A stretch of DNA of 32,332 nt from JAJFUG01 sp964473155 (GCA_964473155.1 CAYYNT010000051.1:1-32332); one strand, 5' to 3'. Shown: positions 1-9,200, numbered from the stretch's first letter. The notes: generated by a model from the letters alone, not told the origin. Numbers and translations: made by a program.

Positions 1-257
1 GACTGGGCGTTGATTATCTGTATGCCATTTTCACGGCAAAGGCTGTCTATCTGCCGGGCCGCCGGGCCGCCGAAACGGCCGAACTCCATGGGCACAAGGT
101 GAACTTTTGCAGCGCAGAGGTCGTCCCAGATACGCGCCTCGCGGCGGCAGCCGAAATACACCTCGTGGCCTCGCCCGGCCAGCCCTCGTGCAAGGTAGGA
201 CATCGAGCGGGTGGCTCCGCCAAGATCGCCCTGGTAGGTAAGAATAAGAATTTTCAT
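1..257 (-). CDS. Glycosyltransferase family 4, N-terminal part (runs off left edge)
   Basis: The minus strand reads from an ATG at 257 to the window edge without a stop, giving 85 residues. It begins MKILILTYQGDLGGATRSM, followed by a helix (YLARGLAGRGHEVYFG). This is the usual GT-B N-terminal start: a hydrophobic strand, a glycine-rich loop (GDLGGATRS), a helix carrying LA..L..RGHEV, then a second strand. Family 4 members use this half to bind the acceptor; the C-terminal nucleotide-sugar half lies outside the window, so donor and acceptor cannot be named. It is divergent from the TonB-dependent receptor gene. A likely role is envelope polysaccharide synthesis, but that is inference from the fold. 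Confidence 0.72.
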   Translation of the reverse strand, partial: MKILILTYQGDLGGATRSMSYLARGLAGRGHEVYFGCRREARIWDDLCAAKVHLVPMEFGRFGGPAARQIDSLCRENGIQIINAQ

Positions 258-304
258 GCGGGAAAACTAACATCCTGAGCCGCTGGAGTAAACCCTGTCC
301 TGTG

Positions 305-333
305 ATATGACACCACAATAACAGGATAGTCAA
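305..333 (-). promoter_or_regulatory. Possible sigma-70-type promoter for the GT4 gene
   Basis: On the minus strand TTGACT (333-328) is followed by a 17-base spacer and TCATAT (310-305), about 50 bases before the GT4 start. The -35 is good (5 of 6), the -10 poor (3 of 6), so this is only a candidate. Confidence 0.3.
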
Positions 334-393
334 TCGATTATCTACGCATCACTGAGAAATAAGCTTTTCAGCAGACATTTTTTCAGAAAACAC

Positions 394-422
394 TTGTGCG
401 AGACAGGCTCTTCGGGTATATT
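394..422 (+). promoter_or_regulatory. Possible sigma-70-type promoter for the TonB receptor gene
   Basis: TTGTGC (394-399), a 17-base spacer and TATATT (417-422) lie about 60 bases before the GTG start of the receptor. The -10 matches 5 of 6 bases, the -35 only its TTG. No convincing Fur or Zur box was seen beside it. Confidence 0.3.
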
Positions 423-480
423 GACGGAGTATTACTGATTAGTTTTTCGTAACACGAACATATTACACCAAGGAGATAAA

Positions 481-2430
481 GTGGACAGAAAAACCTTGTG
501 CGCTGTCTCGCTCCTGATTTCCGGCATCCTGGGAGTGGCAGCCCCCGCGGCGGCTGAAATAAATCCCGATACGGTCTACCAGCTCCCGCCCGTGGTGGTG
601 GTGGGGAAAGCGGTGATAGATGAAATACAGATCCGGCGCGATGGCGCCGCGGTGACACGGATCAGCGAACAGCAGGTGCGCGATCTCAACGCATTGGACC
701 TCCCCTCAGCCCTGCGACGCGTGCCGGGTGTCATGATTTCCCGTCATAACCTGGTGGGAAGTTATGGCGGCGGCGAGGGAGGCGCGGTCTATATCCGTGG
801 GATGGGCTCAAGCCGTCCGGGGGCCTCGGTCCAGACCCTTGTGGACGGTGCTCCGAAATTTGTCGGCCTCTGGACCCATCCCCTGATGGACGTTCTGAGC
901 GTCGACAACCTGGAAAACATAGACATATATAAGTCTCCCCAGCCGGTTCGCCTGGGCAACATGTCTTTCGGAGCGATAAACTTGCGCACCCGGCGGATGC
1001 ACGCCGAGGGTTTCCGCACCGGGCTGACCTCGTTGTTCGGTTCGCACGACACGTACAGTTTTGTATTCAACCATGGCGGGAAAAGCGGGAAGCTCGACTA
1101 TTACCTGGGCGCAGCGGCGAAGGGAACGGACGGGCACCGCAAGCAGGCTTACGGTAATCTCAGGAATTACTGGGGGCGGATCGGCTACGGCATTTCGGAG
1201 GATTGGGATGCGACTCTGGTGCTGTCCAGCTATGACAACACTGCGGATGACCCTGGCGTAGCCGGGACAGCAACTCCGCCGCGTGGGCGTTTCAACAACG
1301 AGAATGTCACCGCCAACCTGACGATCTCCAACAGAAACGACCGGTTCGACGGTTTCATGCGCCTGTACATGGACGACGGCAGCATGAACTGGCAGCAGTG
1401 GGACGCCACCTCAAGCTCCGGGTTTGACACCAACACCGACTATCTGAACCGCGGTCTTCGAGCGCAGCAGAACATTGCTCTCACCAGCGCCACCCAGCTC
1501 ACCGTGGGCCTGGATTACGACGCCTATGGGGGCAAAGCCGTGGAGTTGCGTTCGACCGCCGCTGCCACCAAAACGATGCCGGCAAAATACTTCTACAGCA
1601 CGGCCTTGTACACCAGCCTGTCGTACAGCTTCACCCTTCGGCCGGATCTGAGTCTCACGCCCTCGGCCGGGGTGCGTTACAACAGCCACAACGTATTTGA
1701 AAGTGAAACCGCGCCGGAGGCCGGTATTGTTCTGACCGGCGAGAAATGGCAGTTATACGGCAACTACGCCCGAGGATACAATTACGCCGGCGTGTATGCG
1801 GTCTGGTTCTACAATATAGCCTGGAACTATCAGAATCCGGCCTACGAGGAGCTTAAACCCGAGCGGGTGAAACATTACGAGACCGGACTGAAACTCACTC
1901 CGCGCGAGGGTCTGGTGCTGGACCTGAGCCTGTTCCATGATGACGGTGAAGACATGATAAGCTTCGTATCGCCGCCGCCCCCGCCTCCCTCGTTCGGCAA
2001 TGTCGGCAGTTTCAGGAGCACCGGGGCCGAAATTTCGGTAAGCTGGTCGGCGTTGCGCCGTCTTTCGCTCTACGGCGGACTTACGATGATGAACTCCACC
2101 CCCTCGGACCTTCCGCAGGCCCCCGGTTACATGCTGACCCTGGGGACCAACATTATTGTCGCACCGGGCCTGCATCTGAGCCTGGATATCGAATCCGTCG
2201 ATGAGCGCTGGGTGGCCAATGACCGGTTCGGTAGCGTGTTCGGCAAGGTGGAGGCTTTCACTGTCGCCAACGCGCGTCTGGATTATTTCCTGGGCCGGGC
2301 CGGGCGGGCGCTCGAACACAGCAGCCTGTTCCTGGCGGTGGAGAACCTGACCGATACGGGTTATGAATTCAAGCCCGGCTATCCAATGCCTGGCGCTTCC
2401 GCGTATCTTGGATTATCTTTCAACCGCTGA
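481..2430 (+). CDS. TonB-dependent outer-membrane receptor
   Basis: This 649-residue protein starts at a GTG four bases after AGGAGA (471-476); no other in-frame Met occurs for about 75 residues. A Sec signal peptide (about residues 1-26, ending AAPAAA) is followed by a TonB-box-like stretch (PPVVVVGK), then a plug domain with typical signatures: ALRRVPGVMISR, VYIRGMG, VQTLVDGAP and a VDNLENIDIYKSP strand. The rest is alternating aromatic and polar strands of a 22-strand barrel, ending in LGLSFNR. A loop of seven prolines around residues 500-506 is unusual. It lies just upstream of a ZnuABC-type metal ABC transporter, so the ligand is probably a metal ion or metal chelate (inference). Energy would come from TonB-ExbBD, which is not in the window. 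Confidence 0.93.
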   Translation: MDRKTLCAVSLLISGILGVAAPAAAEINPDTVYQLPPVVVVGKAVIDEIQIRRDGAAVTRISEQQVRDLNALDLPSALRRVPGVMISRHNLVGSYGGGEGGAVYIRGMGSSRPGASVQTLVDGAPKFVGLWTHPLMDVLSVDNLENIDIYKSPQPVRLGNMSFGAINLRTRRMHAEGFRTGLTSLFGSHDTYSFVFNHGGKSGKLDYYLGAAAKGTDGHRKQAYGNLRNYWGRIGYGISEDWDATLVLSSYDNTADDPGVAGTATPPRGRFNNENVTANLTISNRNDRFDGFMRLYMDDGSMNWQQWDATSSSGFDTNTDYLNRGLRAQQNIALTSATQLTVGLDYDAYGGKAVELRSTAAATKTMPAKYFYSTALYTSLSYSFTLRPDLSLTPSAGVRYNSHNVFESETAPEAGIVLTGEKWQLYGNYARGYNYAGVYAVWFYNIAWNYQNPAYEELKPERVKHYETGLKLTPREGLVLDLSLFHDDGEDMISFVSPPPPPPSFGNVGSFRSTGAEISVSWSALRRLSLYGGLTMMNSTPSDLPQAPGYMLTLGTNIIVAPGLHLSLDIESVDERWVANDRFGSVFGKVEAFTVANARLDYFLGRAGRALEHSSLFLAVENLTDTGYEFKPGYPMPGASAYLGLSFNR

Positions 2431-2447
2431 ACCCGGCGTATATCTGG

Positions 2448-2476
2448 GGGAGGGTGAGGCGCGCCCTCCCTTTTTT
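2448..2476 (+). terminator. Intrinsic terminator or attenuator between receptor and ABC genes
   Basis: A perfect 7-bp stem GGGAGGG / CCCTCCC (2448-2454 with 2464-2470, 9-base loop) is followed directly by six T residues. It begins 18 bases after the receptor stop and ends 16 bases before the next start. Because the downstream genes have no obvious promoter, it probably acts as a partial terminator that sets receptor-to-transporter ratio. Confidence 0.7.
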
Positions 2477-2492
2477 GTTTCAGGAGAATTCC

Positions 2493-3335
2493 ATGTCGCG
2501 AATCGCCGCATTTCTTACAGTTTTGGGCGTTCTCATTTTTCTCGCCGGGACAGATGTTCGCGCTGAAAGCCCCCGCCCTTTCGTCACCGCCTCCACCAGC
2601 ATGATCGGCTGCATGATCGTCCTTCTGGCCCCGGAACTGATCGAAGTCCAGGTGCTAATCCCGCCCGCGGCCTGCCCTGGAACCTATGATCTGCGGCCAT
2701 CGGACGCCGCGAAGCTGGCAAAGAGCGCCCTTTTCATCCGTCATGACTACCAGTCCTACCTGGACCGGCGGTTCCGCGAGCAGAATCGTAATATCCGCCT
2801 GGCTGTCCTCGACACTCCCGGCCACCTGCTGGTCCCGCGGAACTTCTTGGCTGCCCTGGACCAACTGAAAGGCATTCTCATCCGCCGGTTCCCGGCTCTC
2901 GGAGACAGTATCGAGAAAAACGCGGCCGCGGCGGAGAAGTATGTGCTGGCCGCCGGAGAGGCCGCCAGGCTGAGGTTCGAAAGCGCGGGAATGGCACGGA
3001 AAACCGCTCTCTGCTCTGACAAGCAGGCCGGGTTCGCGCTCTGGGCCGGAGTGAAAGCCGCAGGAACTTTTTCAAACTCTCCGGAGGAATTATCTGCATT
3101 ACGATTGGGACAGATAATCCAGACCGCGCGCGACAGCAGGGCGCAGTTCATAGTCGGCAACCTTCAGAGCGGCGGCGAGAAAGTGGCCCTGTCCCTGGCC
3201 GGACAGACCGGCCTGCCGGTCTGCATCCTGAGCAATTTCCCCGGTACGAACGAGCGTAACAAAGACTGGGCCGGCCTTCTGGCTGACAATACCAATCTGC
3301 TGATCCAAGCCGCCGCTTCCGGAGGACGACCATGA
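2493..3335 (+). CDS. Cluster A-I (ZnuA-like) metal ABC transporter substrate-binding protein
   Basis: The ATG at 2493 follows CAGGAGAATTCC; a longer frame from 2454 would place an extra 13 residues before the signal peptide and has no ribosome site. The 280-residue protein has a signal peptide (residues 1-24, ending VRA). Family landmarks are CPGTYDLRPSD (61-71), the site equivalent to DPHxYEPTP in ZnuA, an ALFIRHDY strand (79-86), GHLLVPRNF (110-118), NLQSG (223-227) and LSNFP (246-250). Two of the standard metal ligands appear replaced: the first His by Gly63 and the later His by the SDK segment (175-177). His111 is kept, and Cys61 is a possible alternative ligand. It should deliver a metal to the adjacent ABC proteins; which metal is open. 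Confidence 0.82.
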   Translation: MSRIAAFLTVLGVLIFLAGTDVRAESPRPFVTASTSMIGCMIVLLAPELIEVQVLIPPAACPGTYDLRPSDAAKLAKSALFIRHDYQSYLDRRFREQNRNIRLAVLDTPGHLLVPRNFLAALDQLKGILIRRFPALGDSIEKNAAAAEKYVLAAGEAARLRFESAGMARKTALCSDKQAGFALWAGVKAAGTFSNSPEELSALRLGQIIQTARDSRAQFIVGNLQSGGEKVALSLAGQTGLPVCILSNFPGTNERNKDWAGLLADNTNLLIQAAASGGRP

Positions 3336-4108
3336 GCGCGGCGCTGGCCCTGAGCGAAGCCACGGTGGTCCTGCACGGCCGGACAGTTTTGCGCGGGATT
3401 ACGATGCAGGTGGACCAGAGCCAGTTCTGGGGAATCGCCGGGCCGAATGGAGCTGGGAAGTCAACACTGGTCAAACTCCTGGCCGGGTTTGTCCCGCTGA
3501 ACTCAGGACAGGTTCAGGTGCTGGGAAAGGAGCTTGCCGGTTGGCCGCTGACAGAACTTAGGCGGCGGGTCGGATACCTTCCGCAGCACCTGTTCTTTGA
3601 CGAGGGCCTGCCGCTATCCGCCCGCGAGGTGATACTGATCGGCCGGACAGGGTTGCGCGGCCTCATGCGCCGCCTGACCCGCCAGGACCGCGAGGCTGCC
3701 GCGCGCTGCGCGGAAGAGCTTGGCGTGGAAAACCTGCTGGAACGTCCTTTCGGAACATTGTCCGGCGGAGAGCGCCAGCGCGTGCTGCTGGCCCGCGCCC
3801 TTTCACAGGAGCCGGAGATACTTATTCTGGACGAGCCTACGGCCGGGCTGGACCCGCGCGCCGCGGTGCGTTTCCTGGACAGCGTGGATCAGCTTCAGGG
3901 CCGCAGGCGCATGACTGTTCTGGTCGTGACACACGAGATTTCAAGCCTGCCCTCGGGCTGCGGCCAGGTGGCGCTTGTCCGGGATGGAAGTCTGATGGCC
4001 GCGGGCCAGAAAGAAAGCCTTCTCTCCGATTCCGTTCTCAGCGAGCTTTACGGCTGCCGTGTCGAGGTGGGGCGGCGCGGCGAGCGTTACCATGTCTTTC
4101 AGGAATAA
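3332..4108 (+). CDS. Metal ABC transporter ATP-binding protein (ZnuC-like)
   Basis: The start overlaps the previous stop by four bases (ATGA), showing translational coupling. The 258-residue protein has all ABC ATPase motifs in order: Walker A GPNGAGKST (37-45), Q-loop YLPQ (about 86-89), signature LSGGERQRV (about 143-151), Walker B ILILDEPTAGLD (about 162-173) and H-loop THE (about 200). Length and motif spacing fit the metal (zinc/manganese) subfamily. It would power the permease encoded immediately downstream on the cytoplasmic face of the inner membrane. Nothing is missing from the catalytic core. Confidence 0.93.
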   Translation: MSAALALSEATVVLHGRTVLRGITMQVDQSQFWGIAGPNGAGKSTLVKLLAGFVPLNSGQVQVLGKELAGWPLTELRRRVGYLPQHLFFDEGLPLSAREVILIGRTGLRGLMRRLTRQDREAAARCAEELGVENLLERPFGTLSGGERQRVLLARALSQEPEILILDEPTAGLDPRAAVRFLDSVDQLQGRRRMTVLVVTHEISSLPSGCGQVALVRDGSLMAAGQKESLLSDSVLSELYGCRVEVGRRGERYHVFQE

Positions 4109-4114
4109 TAAGCC

Positions 4115-4948
4115 TTGAACCTGATCGAGCTCTGGCAGTTTCAGTTTTTCAGGAATGCTCTGGCAGCCTCGGTCCTCTGCGGCGCGGGATGCTCCGTAAT
4201 CGGGGTGTTCATTGTCACCATGCGGATACCGTTCATCGGCGTGGCGATGTCCCACGCGGCAATGGCCGGAGCGGTGTTCGGCCTTCTTACCGGACTGCCC
4301 CCCGCCTGGTGCGGCTTCGCACTGGCCCTGGCCGCCTCGCTCGCGGTCGGCCCGCTGACCGACCGGGTGCGCATGGACCCCAATATCTCGCTCGGCGTGA
4401 TATTCTCGCTGATGATGGGCCTGGCATTCCTGGGAATCGGTCTGTCCCCCACTCCACGCAGCGACATGCTGGGGCTTATCTGGGGCAATATCCTGTTAAT
4501 CTCGGATGAGGATATCCGGCGGCTGGCCGTGGTGACCGGCCTGGGGCTTTTTCTGGTCTTCCTTTTCTACAAGGAATTCCGGGCGGTGATGTTTTCGCGG
4601 CTGGTGGCGGCTGCCTCCGGAGTGCGGGAACGTTTCGCCTGGTACATGCTTCTGGTGCTTTGCGGGGCCACGGTGACGGTGAACCTGGACACTGTGGGCG
4701 GGCTGATGCTGTTCAGCATGATAGTCAACCCGGCGGCCGCGGCCTGGCAGTTCACCTATCGCATGAACCGTCTTTTTTTGCTCTCCGCGCTTTTCGGGGT
4801 GCTGTCCGCGGTCTGCGGGATGCTGGCTTCGAGCTTTTTCAACCTGCCGTCCGGAGCTTGCGTAGTTGTGGCATCCAGCGCTTTGTTCGGGATATCGCTC
4901 CTGTTTTCACCCAAAAGGAGGCATGCTGGCAATGGATCAGTCTGGTAG
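4115..4948 (+). CDS. Metal ABC transporter permease (ZnuB/ABC-3 family)
   Basis: A TTG start at 4115, behind AGGAATAATA, gives 277 residues beginning MNLIELWQFQFFRNAL, which matches the usual ABC-3 permease N-terminus (short amphipathic segment then 'F.RNAL.A..L'). About eight hydrophobic segments follow. The family segment IPFIGVAMSHAAMAGAVFG (about residues 38-56) is present, as is a cytoplasmic coupling region around FYKEFRAVMFSRLVAAASGV. The C-terminus overlaps the methyltransferase start by 17 bases. It forms the inner-membrane channel for the metal delivered by the upstream binding protein. Confidence 0.92.
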   Translation: MNLIELWQFQFFRNALAASVLCGAGCSVIGVFIVTMRIPFIGVAMSHAAMAGAVFGLLTGLPPAWCGFALALAASLAVGPLTDRVRMDPNISLGVIFSLMMGLAFLGIGLSPTPRSDMLGLIWGNILLISDEDIRRLAVVTGLGLFLVFLFYKEFRAVMFSRLVAAASGVRERFAWYMLLVLCGATVTVNLDTVGGLMLFSMIVNPAAAAWQFTYRMNRLFLLSALFGVLSAVCGMLASSFFNLPSGACVVVASSALFGISLLFSPKRRHAGNGSVW

Positions 4949-5555
4949 ATCCGTCCTGGGCGAAAAGCAGCGCTTTTTCGACCATCACGCTGAAAGCTGG
5001 GACAGGGAGCACAGCGCAGGCGAGGAACGCCGTAAGGTTGAGGCTCTGGTGCGAGACATGCGCCTGATACCCGGCTGGAGCGTGCTTGAACCGGGCTGCG
5101 GCAGCGGACATGTCAGCATGGCGCTGTCGGGAACGCTTGGGACGGAGGGACGGGTGACAGCTTTCGACATTTCCGATGGAATGCTAAGACAGGCCCGCGC
5201 CAAGGCTCTGCGGCAAACTGTATTCCTGCGCGCGGATGCATCCAGGTTGCCGTTTGCTCCGGCTGGTTTCGACGCGGTGGTTCTGTTCCGGGTCTTCCCG
5301 CACCTCAATGATAAACCGGCCTGCCTGGCTGAATTCCACCGCGCGCTCCGGCCGTCGGGCCTTCTGGCGCTGGCCCATACCGCCGGAAGAGAGCGCCTGA
5401 ACCGTTATCATGCGTCCTTGGGCGGCGAGGTGTCCCTGGACATGATCCCCGAGGAGCCGGAGCTGAGGACCATACTGGATGACGCGGGATTCAGCGTTCT
5501 ATCGGTCGAGGACACCGAGGACAGATACCTGGTCCTGACCCGCAGGAAATCCTGA
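4932..5555 (+). CDS. Class I SAM-dependent methyltransferase, last gene of the metal operon
   Basis: The ATG at 4932 is chosen because AGGAGG (4916-4921) lies ten bases upstream, inside the permease gene; an ATG at 4923 would have only one base of spacing. The 207-residue product has motif I VLEPGCGSGH (51-60), the acidic end of strand 2 (D79 in TAFDIS), a motif II-like region FDAVVLFRVFPH and LRPSGLLALAH for motif III. This is the Methyltransf_11/25 type. The overlap with the permease suggests a role tied to metal uptake, such as modifying a metallophore or metal cofactor, but no substrate can be read from the sequence. Confidence 0.8.
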   Translation: MDQSGRSVLGEKQRFFDHHAESWDREHSAGEERRKVEALVRDMRLIPGWSVLEPGCGSGHVSMALSGTLGTEGRVTAFDISDGMLRQARAKALRQTVFLRADASRLPFAPAGFDAVVLFRVFPHLNDKPACLAEFHRALRPSGLLALAHTAGRERLNRYHASLGGEVSLDMIPEEPELRTILDDAGFSVLSVEDTEDRYLVLTRRKS

Positions 5556-5562
5556 ACACTCG

Positions 5563-5760
5563 CTATCTATTCTCTTCCAGCTCCAGCCTGGCGGCGCAGG
5601 GCGCGTTCCTGGCCACAATCCTCTCGAGGACGGCGCAGTAAAGGGCCGAGAAGGTCCGGCAGCTTCCGGATCCGTCAAGAGCGGTCTCTTCCGGGAATGA
5701 AGCGTACTCGCAGCGCGGATCGCACCAGCGTGGCAGACTGCTTGCCGTCTTGTCCAGCAT
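5563..5760 (-). CDS. Small Cys-rich protein of unknown function
   Basis: This 65-residue ORF converges on the metal operon, ending 7 bases from the methyltransferase stop. GGGAGG sits six bases before its ATG (read on the minus strand), which strongly supports translation. Cysteines are at 13, 17, 34, 42 and 55, arranged as WCx3C, SCRTF, YC and APC, with a central EETALDGSG stretch. Such spacing suggests a metal site or Fe-S/zinc knuckle, but no named family is assigned. Being beside a metal transporter it could be a small metalloprotein (inference). There is no signal peptide or membrane segment. Confidence 0.65.
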   Translation of the reverse strand: MLDKTASSLPRWCDPRCEYASFPEETALDGSGSCRTFSALYCAVLERIVARNAPCAARLELEENR

Positions 5761-5961
5761 TCCTTACCTCCCGCTTTACCTCAAAAATAATACTTCCTAT
5801 CCGCAAGACAAACTGATCGCTCAACCGCTCCAAAGACTGTTTTACGGTTGAACCGGGCATACGGCATTTTCATCAAACCTCTTTTCATTCATAACGTTCC
5901 ACGCTCAAGAGCCTCTCTGTTTCTGCCGATATAATATTGATAGACAGCGGTCCCATAGTAC

Positions 5962-6017
5962 GGATTATTTTTCCGCACCATTCAACTGTATTTAATTTTA
6001 ATTCGGAAAAATATTCC
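5962..6017. repeat. Long inverted repeat, candidate enhancer site for the sigma-54 promoter
   Basis: GGATTATTTTTCCG (5962-5975) pairs with CGGAAAAATATTCC (6004-6017) with one mismatch in 14 positions and a 28-base gap. It lies roughly 130-180 bases before the predicted fliD transcription start, the usual distance for binding of a sigma-54 activator. The core half-site is TTTTTCCG. Confidence 0.5.
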
Positions 6018-6118
6018 TTGATGATTAACTGATGCACGAGAAAAAAACAGAACGCCGAGGGGATAATCCATCCTAACTCTTTTTATGTCAATATGTTGAT
6101 AAGCTTTTAGCTCCTTTA

Positions 6119-6134
6119 TGGCATAACTCTTGCT
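6119..6134 (+). promoter_or_regulatory. Sigma-54 (RpoN) promoter for fliD and the flagellar/glycosylation genes
   Basis: TGGCATAACTCTTGCT matches the -24/-12 consensus TGGCACNNNNNTTGCW, with GG at 6120-6121 and GC at 6132-6133 exactly ten bases apart. Transcription would begin near 6145, leaving a leader of about 70 bases. Sigma-54 control of mid/late flagellar genes is well established in several phyla. Confidence 0.82.
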
Positions 6135-6216
6135 TCTGTCGGGCTGTCCACTCTCAGGCGCAATGCGTCTTTGACGGACAAACAGACAAGCAATGATAAA
6201 ATGGAAAGGGAAATCC

Positions 6217-9200
6217 ATGGCTTCCGATATAAGCATCTCCGGGTTGGCTTCCAGTCTCGACACTGAGTCGATTATCTCCAAAATGCTGGAAGCCAGGCAG
6301 GCGCCGATAACAAGGCTCGAAAACAAGCAGGAGCTTCTGTCGCTGAAGCGCGAAGCTTACCAGGATGTCAACACCCAACTGCTGGCTCTTCAGACCACGG
6401 CCCTGTCACTCCGTCTCGATTCAACCTTTATCGCCCGCACCGCGAAATCAAGCGATGAGGGTATCGTGAGCGCCACGGCCAGCCTCGGGACGGCAAAAAC
6501 CAACCACCGGGTTAAAGTTCTTCAGCTCGCCCAGGAAGCCTCGGTCAGCAGTAACCGATATTTCAGCCAGGCCAGACTGATCGGGTCCAACACTGTCGGC
6601 ATCAATCAGGTAGGCAGCACCGCCACGCTGAATGCGCCAGGAGCGGGACGTCTCCGGGGTGGAGTGACGCTAACCGAGACCACGACATTGAGCGACCTGG
6701 GGCTTGGTTCTGATTTCGAATTGAAAATTGATCTCGATGCCTCCGGCTCGCGCAATCCTGTCACCATCACCGGCCTAAGCGGAAGCACTACAATAGGGCA
6801 GATGATGCAGGCGGTTCGTGACCAGACCGGCTCGGCGCTCAAGGTGCAGCTTGTTCAGGACCAGGCCCTGGGCGGCAAGGTGCTCCAGATAGCCAGCAGC
6901 TACGTGGGAGTGGATGTCGGCGTGAGCGGCGCGGTGGCCGAGGCCGCCCTGGGGATTGGCAGCGGGGCGACAGTATCCTCAACCGACACCACCGGACTTG
7001 GTTCCGCCAGGGCTGCGGCCTCGATAGTCCCGCAGGATGTGATCACCGGAACCTCCCTGGTGGTGGCCACAAACGGTAAAGCGGGAAGCCTGAGCGGTGC
7101 TGTGGACCTGGCGGCGGCAGCCTCCGGCGGGGACATCATGGCGTTGACTCTCGATGAACTCGGGATAACTGATTTCACCGGTCTGACAATCGACCCGGAC
7201 GCCTCGGGCGCGACAGGCAATCTGACAGTGACCAGGGAGGATGGTTCCCTGCTTTCGGGTTCCGACACTCTGGCCGATCTGATCGAGGCGATAAATCTTT
7301 CCGTGCCGGATGTAACCGCCCAGGTGGTCGATGGGACAGGCGGGGCTAAATACTTCCAGATCATGGCCAACGAGGGCGCACGGAATATCACGGTCAGCCA
7401 GATAGGCGCGAGCGATGGTTTCCTGAAAAACATATTCGGACTGGGTGACGAAACCGTAACCAGCACCAACGCAACATCCGACAGCACCGATTTCACCATG
7501 ACCAGTAATTTTTATGGCCGGGGAGATATATCGGCCCAGTCGCGCCGCGTGGTGAGCGGCGTCAAGGAAGATTTCAGGGGCGCCGGCGTCACCGACCTGA
7601 TCGACGGAGTCACGCTCCTGGGCGCTACTGTCGGGGATGTTTTTACTCCCGGAGCGGCGCGGATTCAGATTAACAACAGTCAGAACCTGGCGGTTTCCGA
7701 CAGTCTGCGCACTGAATTCTACGGCGTGGCCGGAATCACCAGCTCCTCTTTCGCCACCAGCCTGGCCGTGGACCCGGATTCCAGCGGAACGCGCGGAATA
7801 AACCGCTCCATCGCCGATCTAAACTCCGCCGGGGCTTTCGGGATCGAAGGCACGATAAAAGCGGGGACGTTCAAGGTCGGGGAAACGACGCTCACCCTGA
7901 CGCAGGAAGACATTGACAACGGTATTACCCTGGCCGAGGTGGTAGCCCGGATCAACAGTTCAGGCCAGGGAATGGTCCTTCATTACGAGGAAAGCACTGA
8001 CCGGTTTATCGCCACGGCTTCTGAATACGGTTCTTCAGGTACGGTGAGTTTCGGTGCTTACAGCGGGGTCTCCGGGGAAAGCAACATCCTGAAAGTCCTG
8101 GGATTGACCAATTCCCCGACTGCAACGGCTACATCCGGTGGAATCGACGCCGGCAGGATAGATACGGCCGCGGAGCTGGACCAGGCCGGGTTCTCGATCC
8201 GCCCGTCCTCCGGCACTGTCACGATCAACGGCATCTCGATTGCCATTGATGCCCAGGTGGACACGCTGGAAGATGTCATCGACAAGATCAACAACTCGGC
8301 CGCCGGAGTGACCGCCTCGATCGATCCCGGTAACAGCCGTTTCACCCTGGTGCAGAAAGTCAACGATGACACCACGGCGAACAATATACAACTCGGATCG
8401 AGTTCGGACACGAGCAACCTGTTTACTGTCCTGCGCTTTCTGGAAGGAGCCACCTCGGACGGTTCCACGAGCAGCGTTGAATCCTCCAGGGCAAAAAATA
8501 ACGTTGGCCAGGCCCGGCAGGAAGCCCAGGTCGAGGTGGATGGCGTCCTTTATACCCGGAAAACCAACACTATCGACGATATAACTTCCGGTATCACCTA
8601 TGAGCTTCTCGGCACATCTGATAAAACGGCTACTGTCACTGTCGAGGGGGACAAGGAAAAAGCCATCGATGCAATCGCCGCTTTTGTAGTCGAGTACAAC
8701 AAATCAGTCAAGTTGTTGAGTCCTGAAGCGGTCAGCAAGGATGATAAAAAGTATCTGGAAGCGGTGACGGATGAGGAACGTTCCTCTCTTACCTATACCG
8801 AGCTTGTCGACCGCATCGAAAAATACGAGACGTTGAACAAGAGCGAGGCGATACGCAAGGACAGCAATTTCAAGACACTGCTGAACCAGATCCAGAATGT
8901 TGTATCTACGCGTGTACAGATAACGGGAAGCTCACTGCAAAGCCTTGGTGATCTGGGGATCAACACCGGCAATGCCGGCGCGCCGCTCAATTCAGACTAC
9001 CTCGGTGTTCTGGTGGCAGACTCGACTGATCTTGAGACAATCAAGGCCGCCTTGTTGAACAATGCAGATTTGAACGACGCGCTGGACAGCGATGATGTCT
9101 CTGTCTCCAAGCTTTTCAATCAGGCTGCCTCATCCTCGGTCGCCGTAATGGGATCGAAAGCATTCGAGGCCTCAACGCCACTGGCGAACGACATCTCGTT

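Larger units (their letters stand above)
5761..6216. other. Intergenic region upstream of fliD
   Basis: This 456-base, AT-richer stretch separates divergent genes. It contains the long inverted repeat and sigma-54 promoter listed separately. No convincing ORF, RNA gene or second promoter was seen in it; the short frames here lack ribosome sites and family features. Confidence 0.6.

Noticed and set aside
31..333. 100-residue minus-strand frame overlapping the GT4 start
   Set aside because: Different frame from the clear GT4 coding sequence, Arg/Pro-rich, typical shadow.
447..468. CGTAACACGAACATATTAC as a possible Zur-type box before the TonB receptor
   Set aside because: Only the outer bases are symmetrical and the spacing does not fit known Zur, Fur or MntR sites.
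1753..2319. 188-residue minus-strand frame inside the TonB receptor
   Set aside because: Antisense shadow of a well-supported gene, no ribosome site or domain pattern.
6900..7499. 199-residue antisense frame inside fliD
   Set aside because: Ser/Pro/Val-rich composition expected from the complement of FliD codons; no motif.
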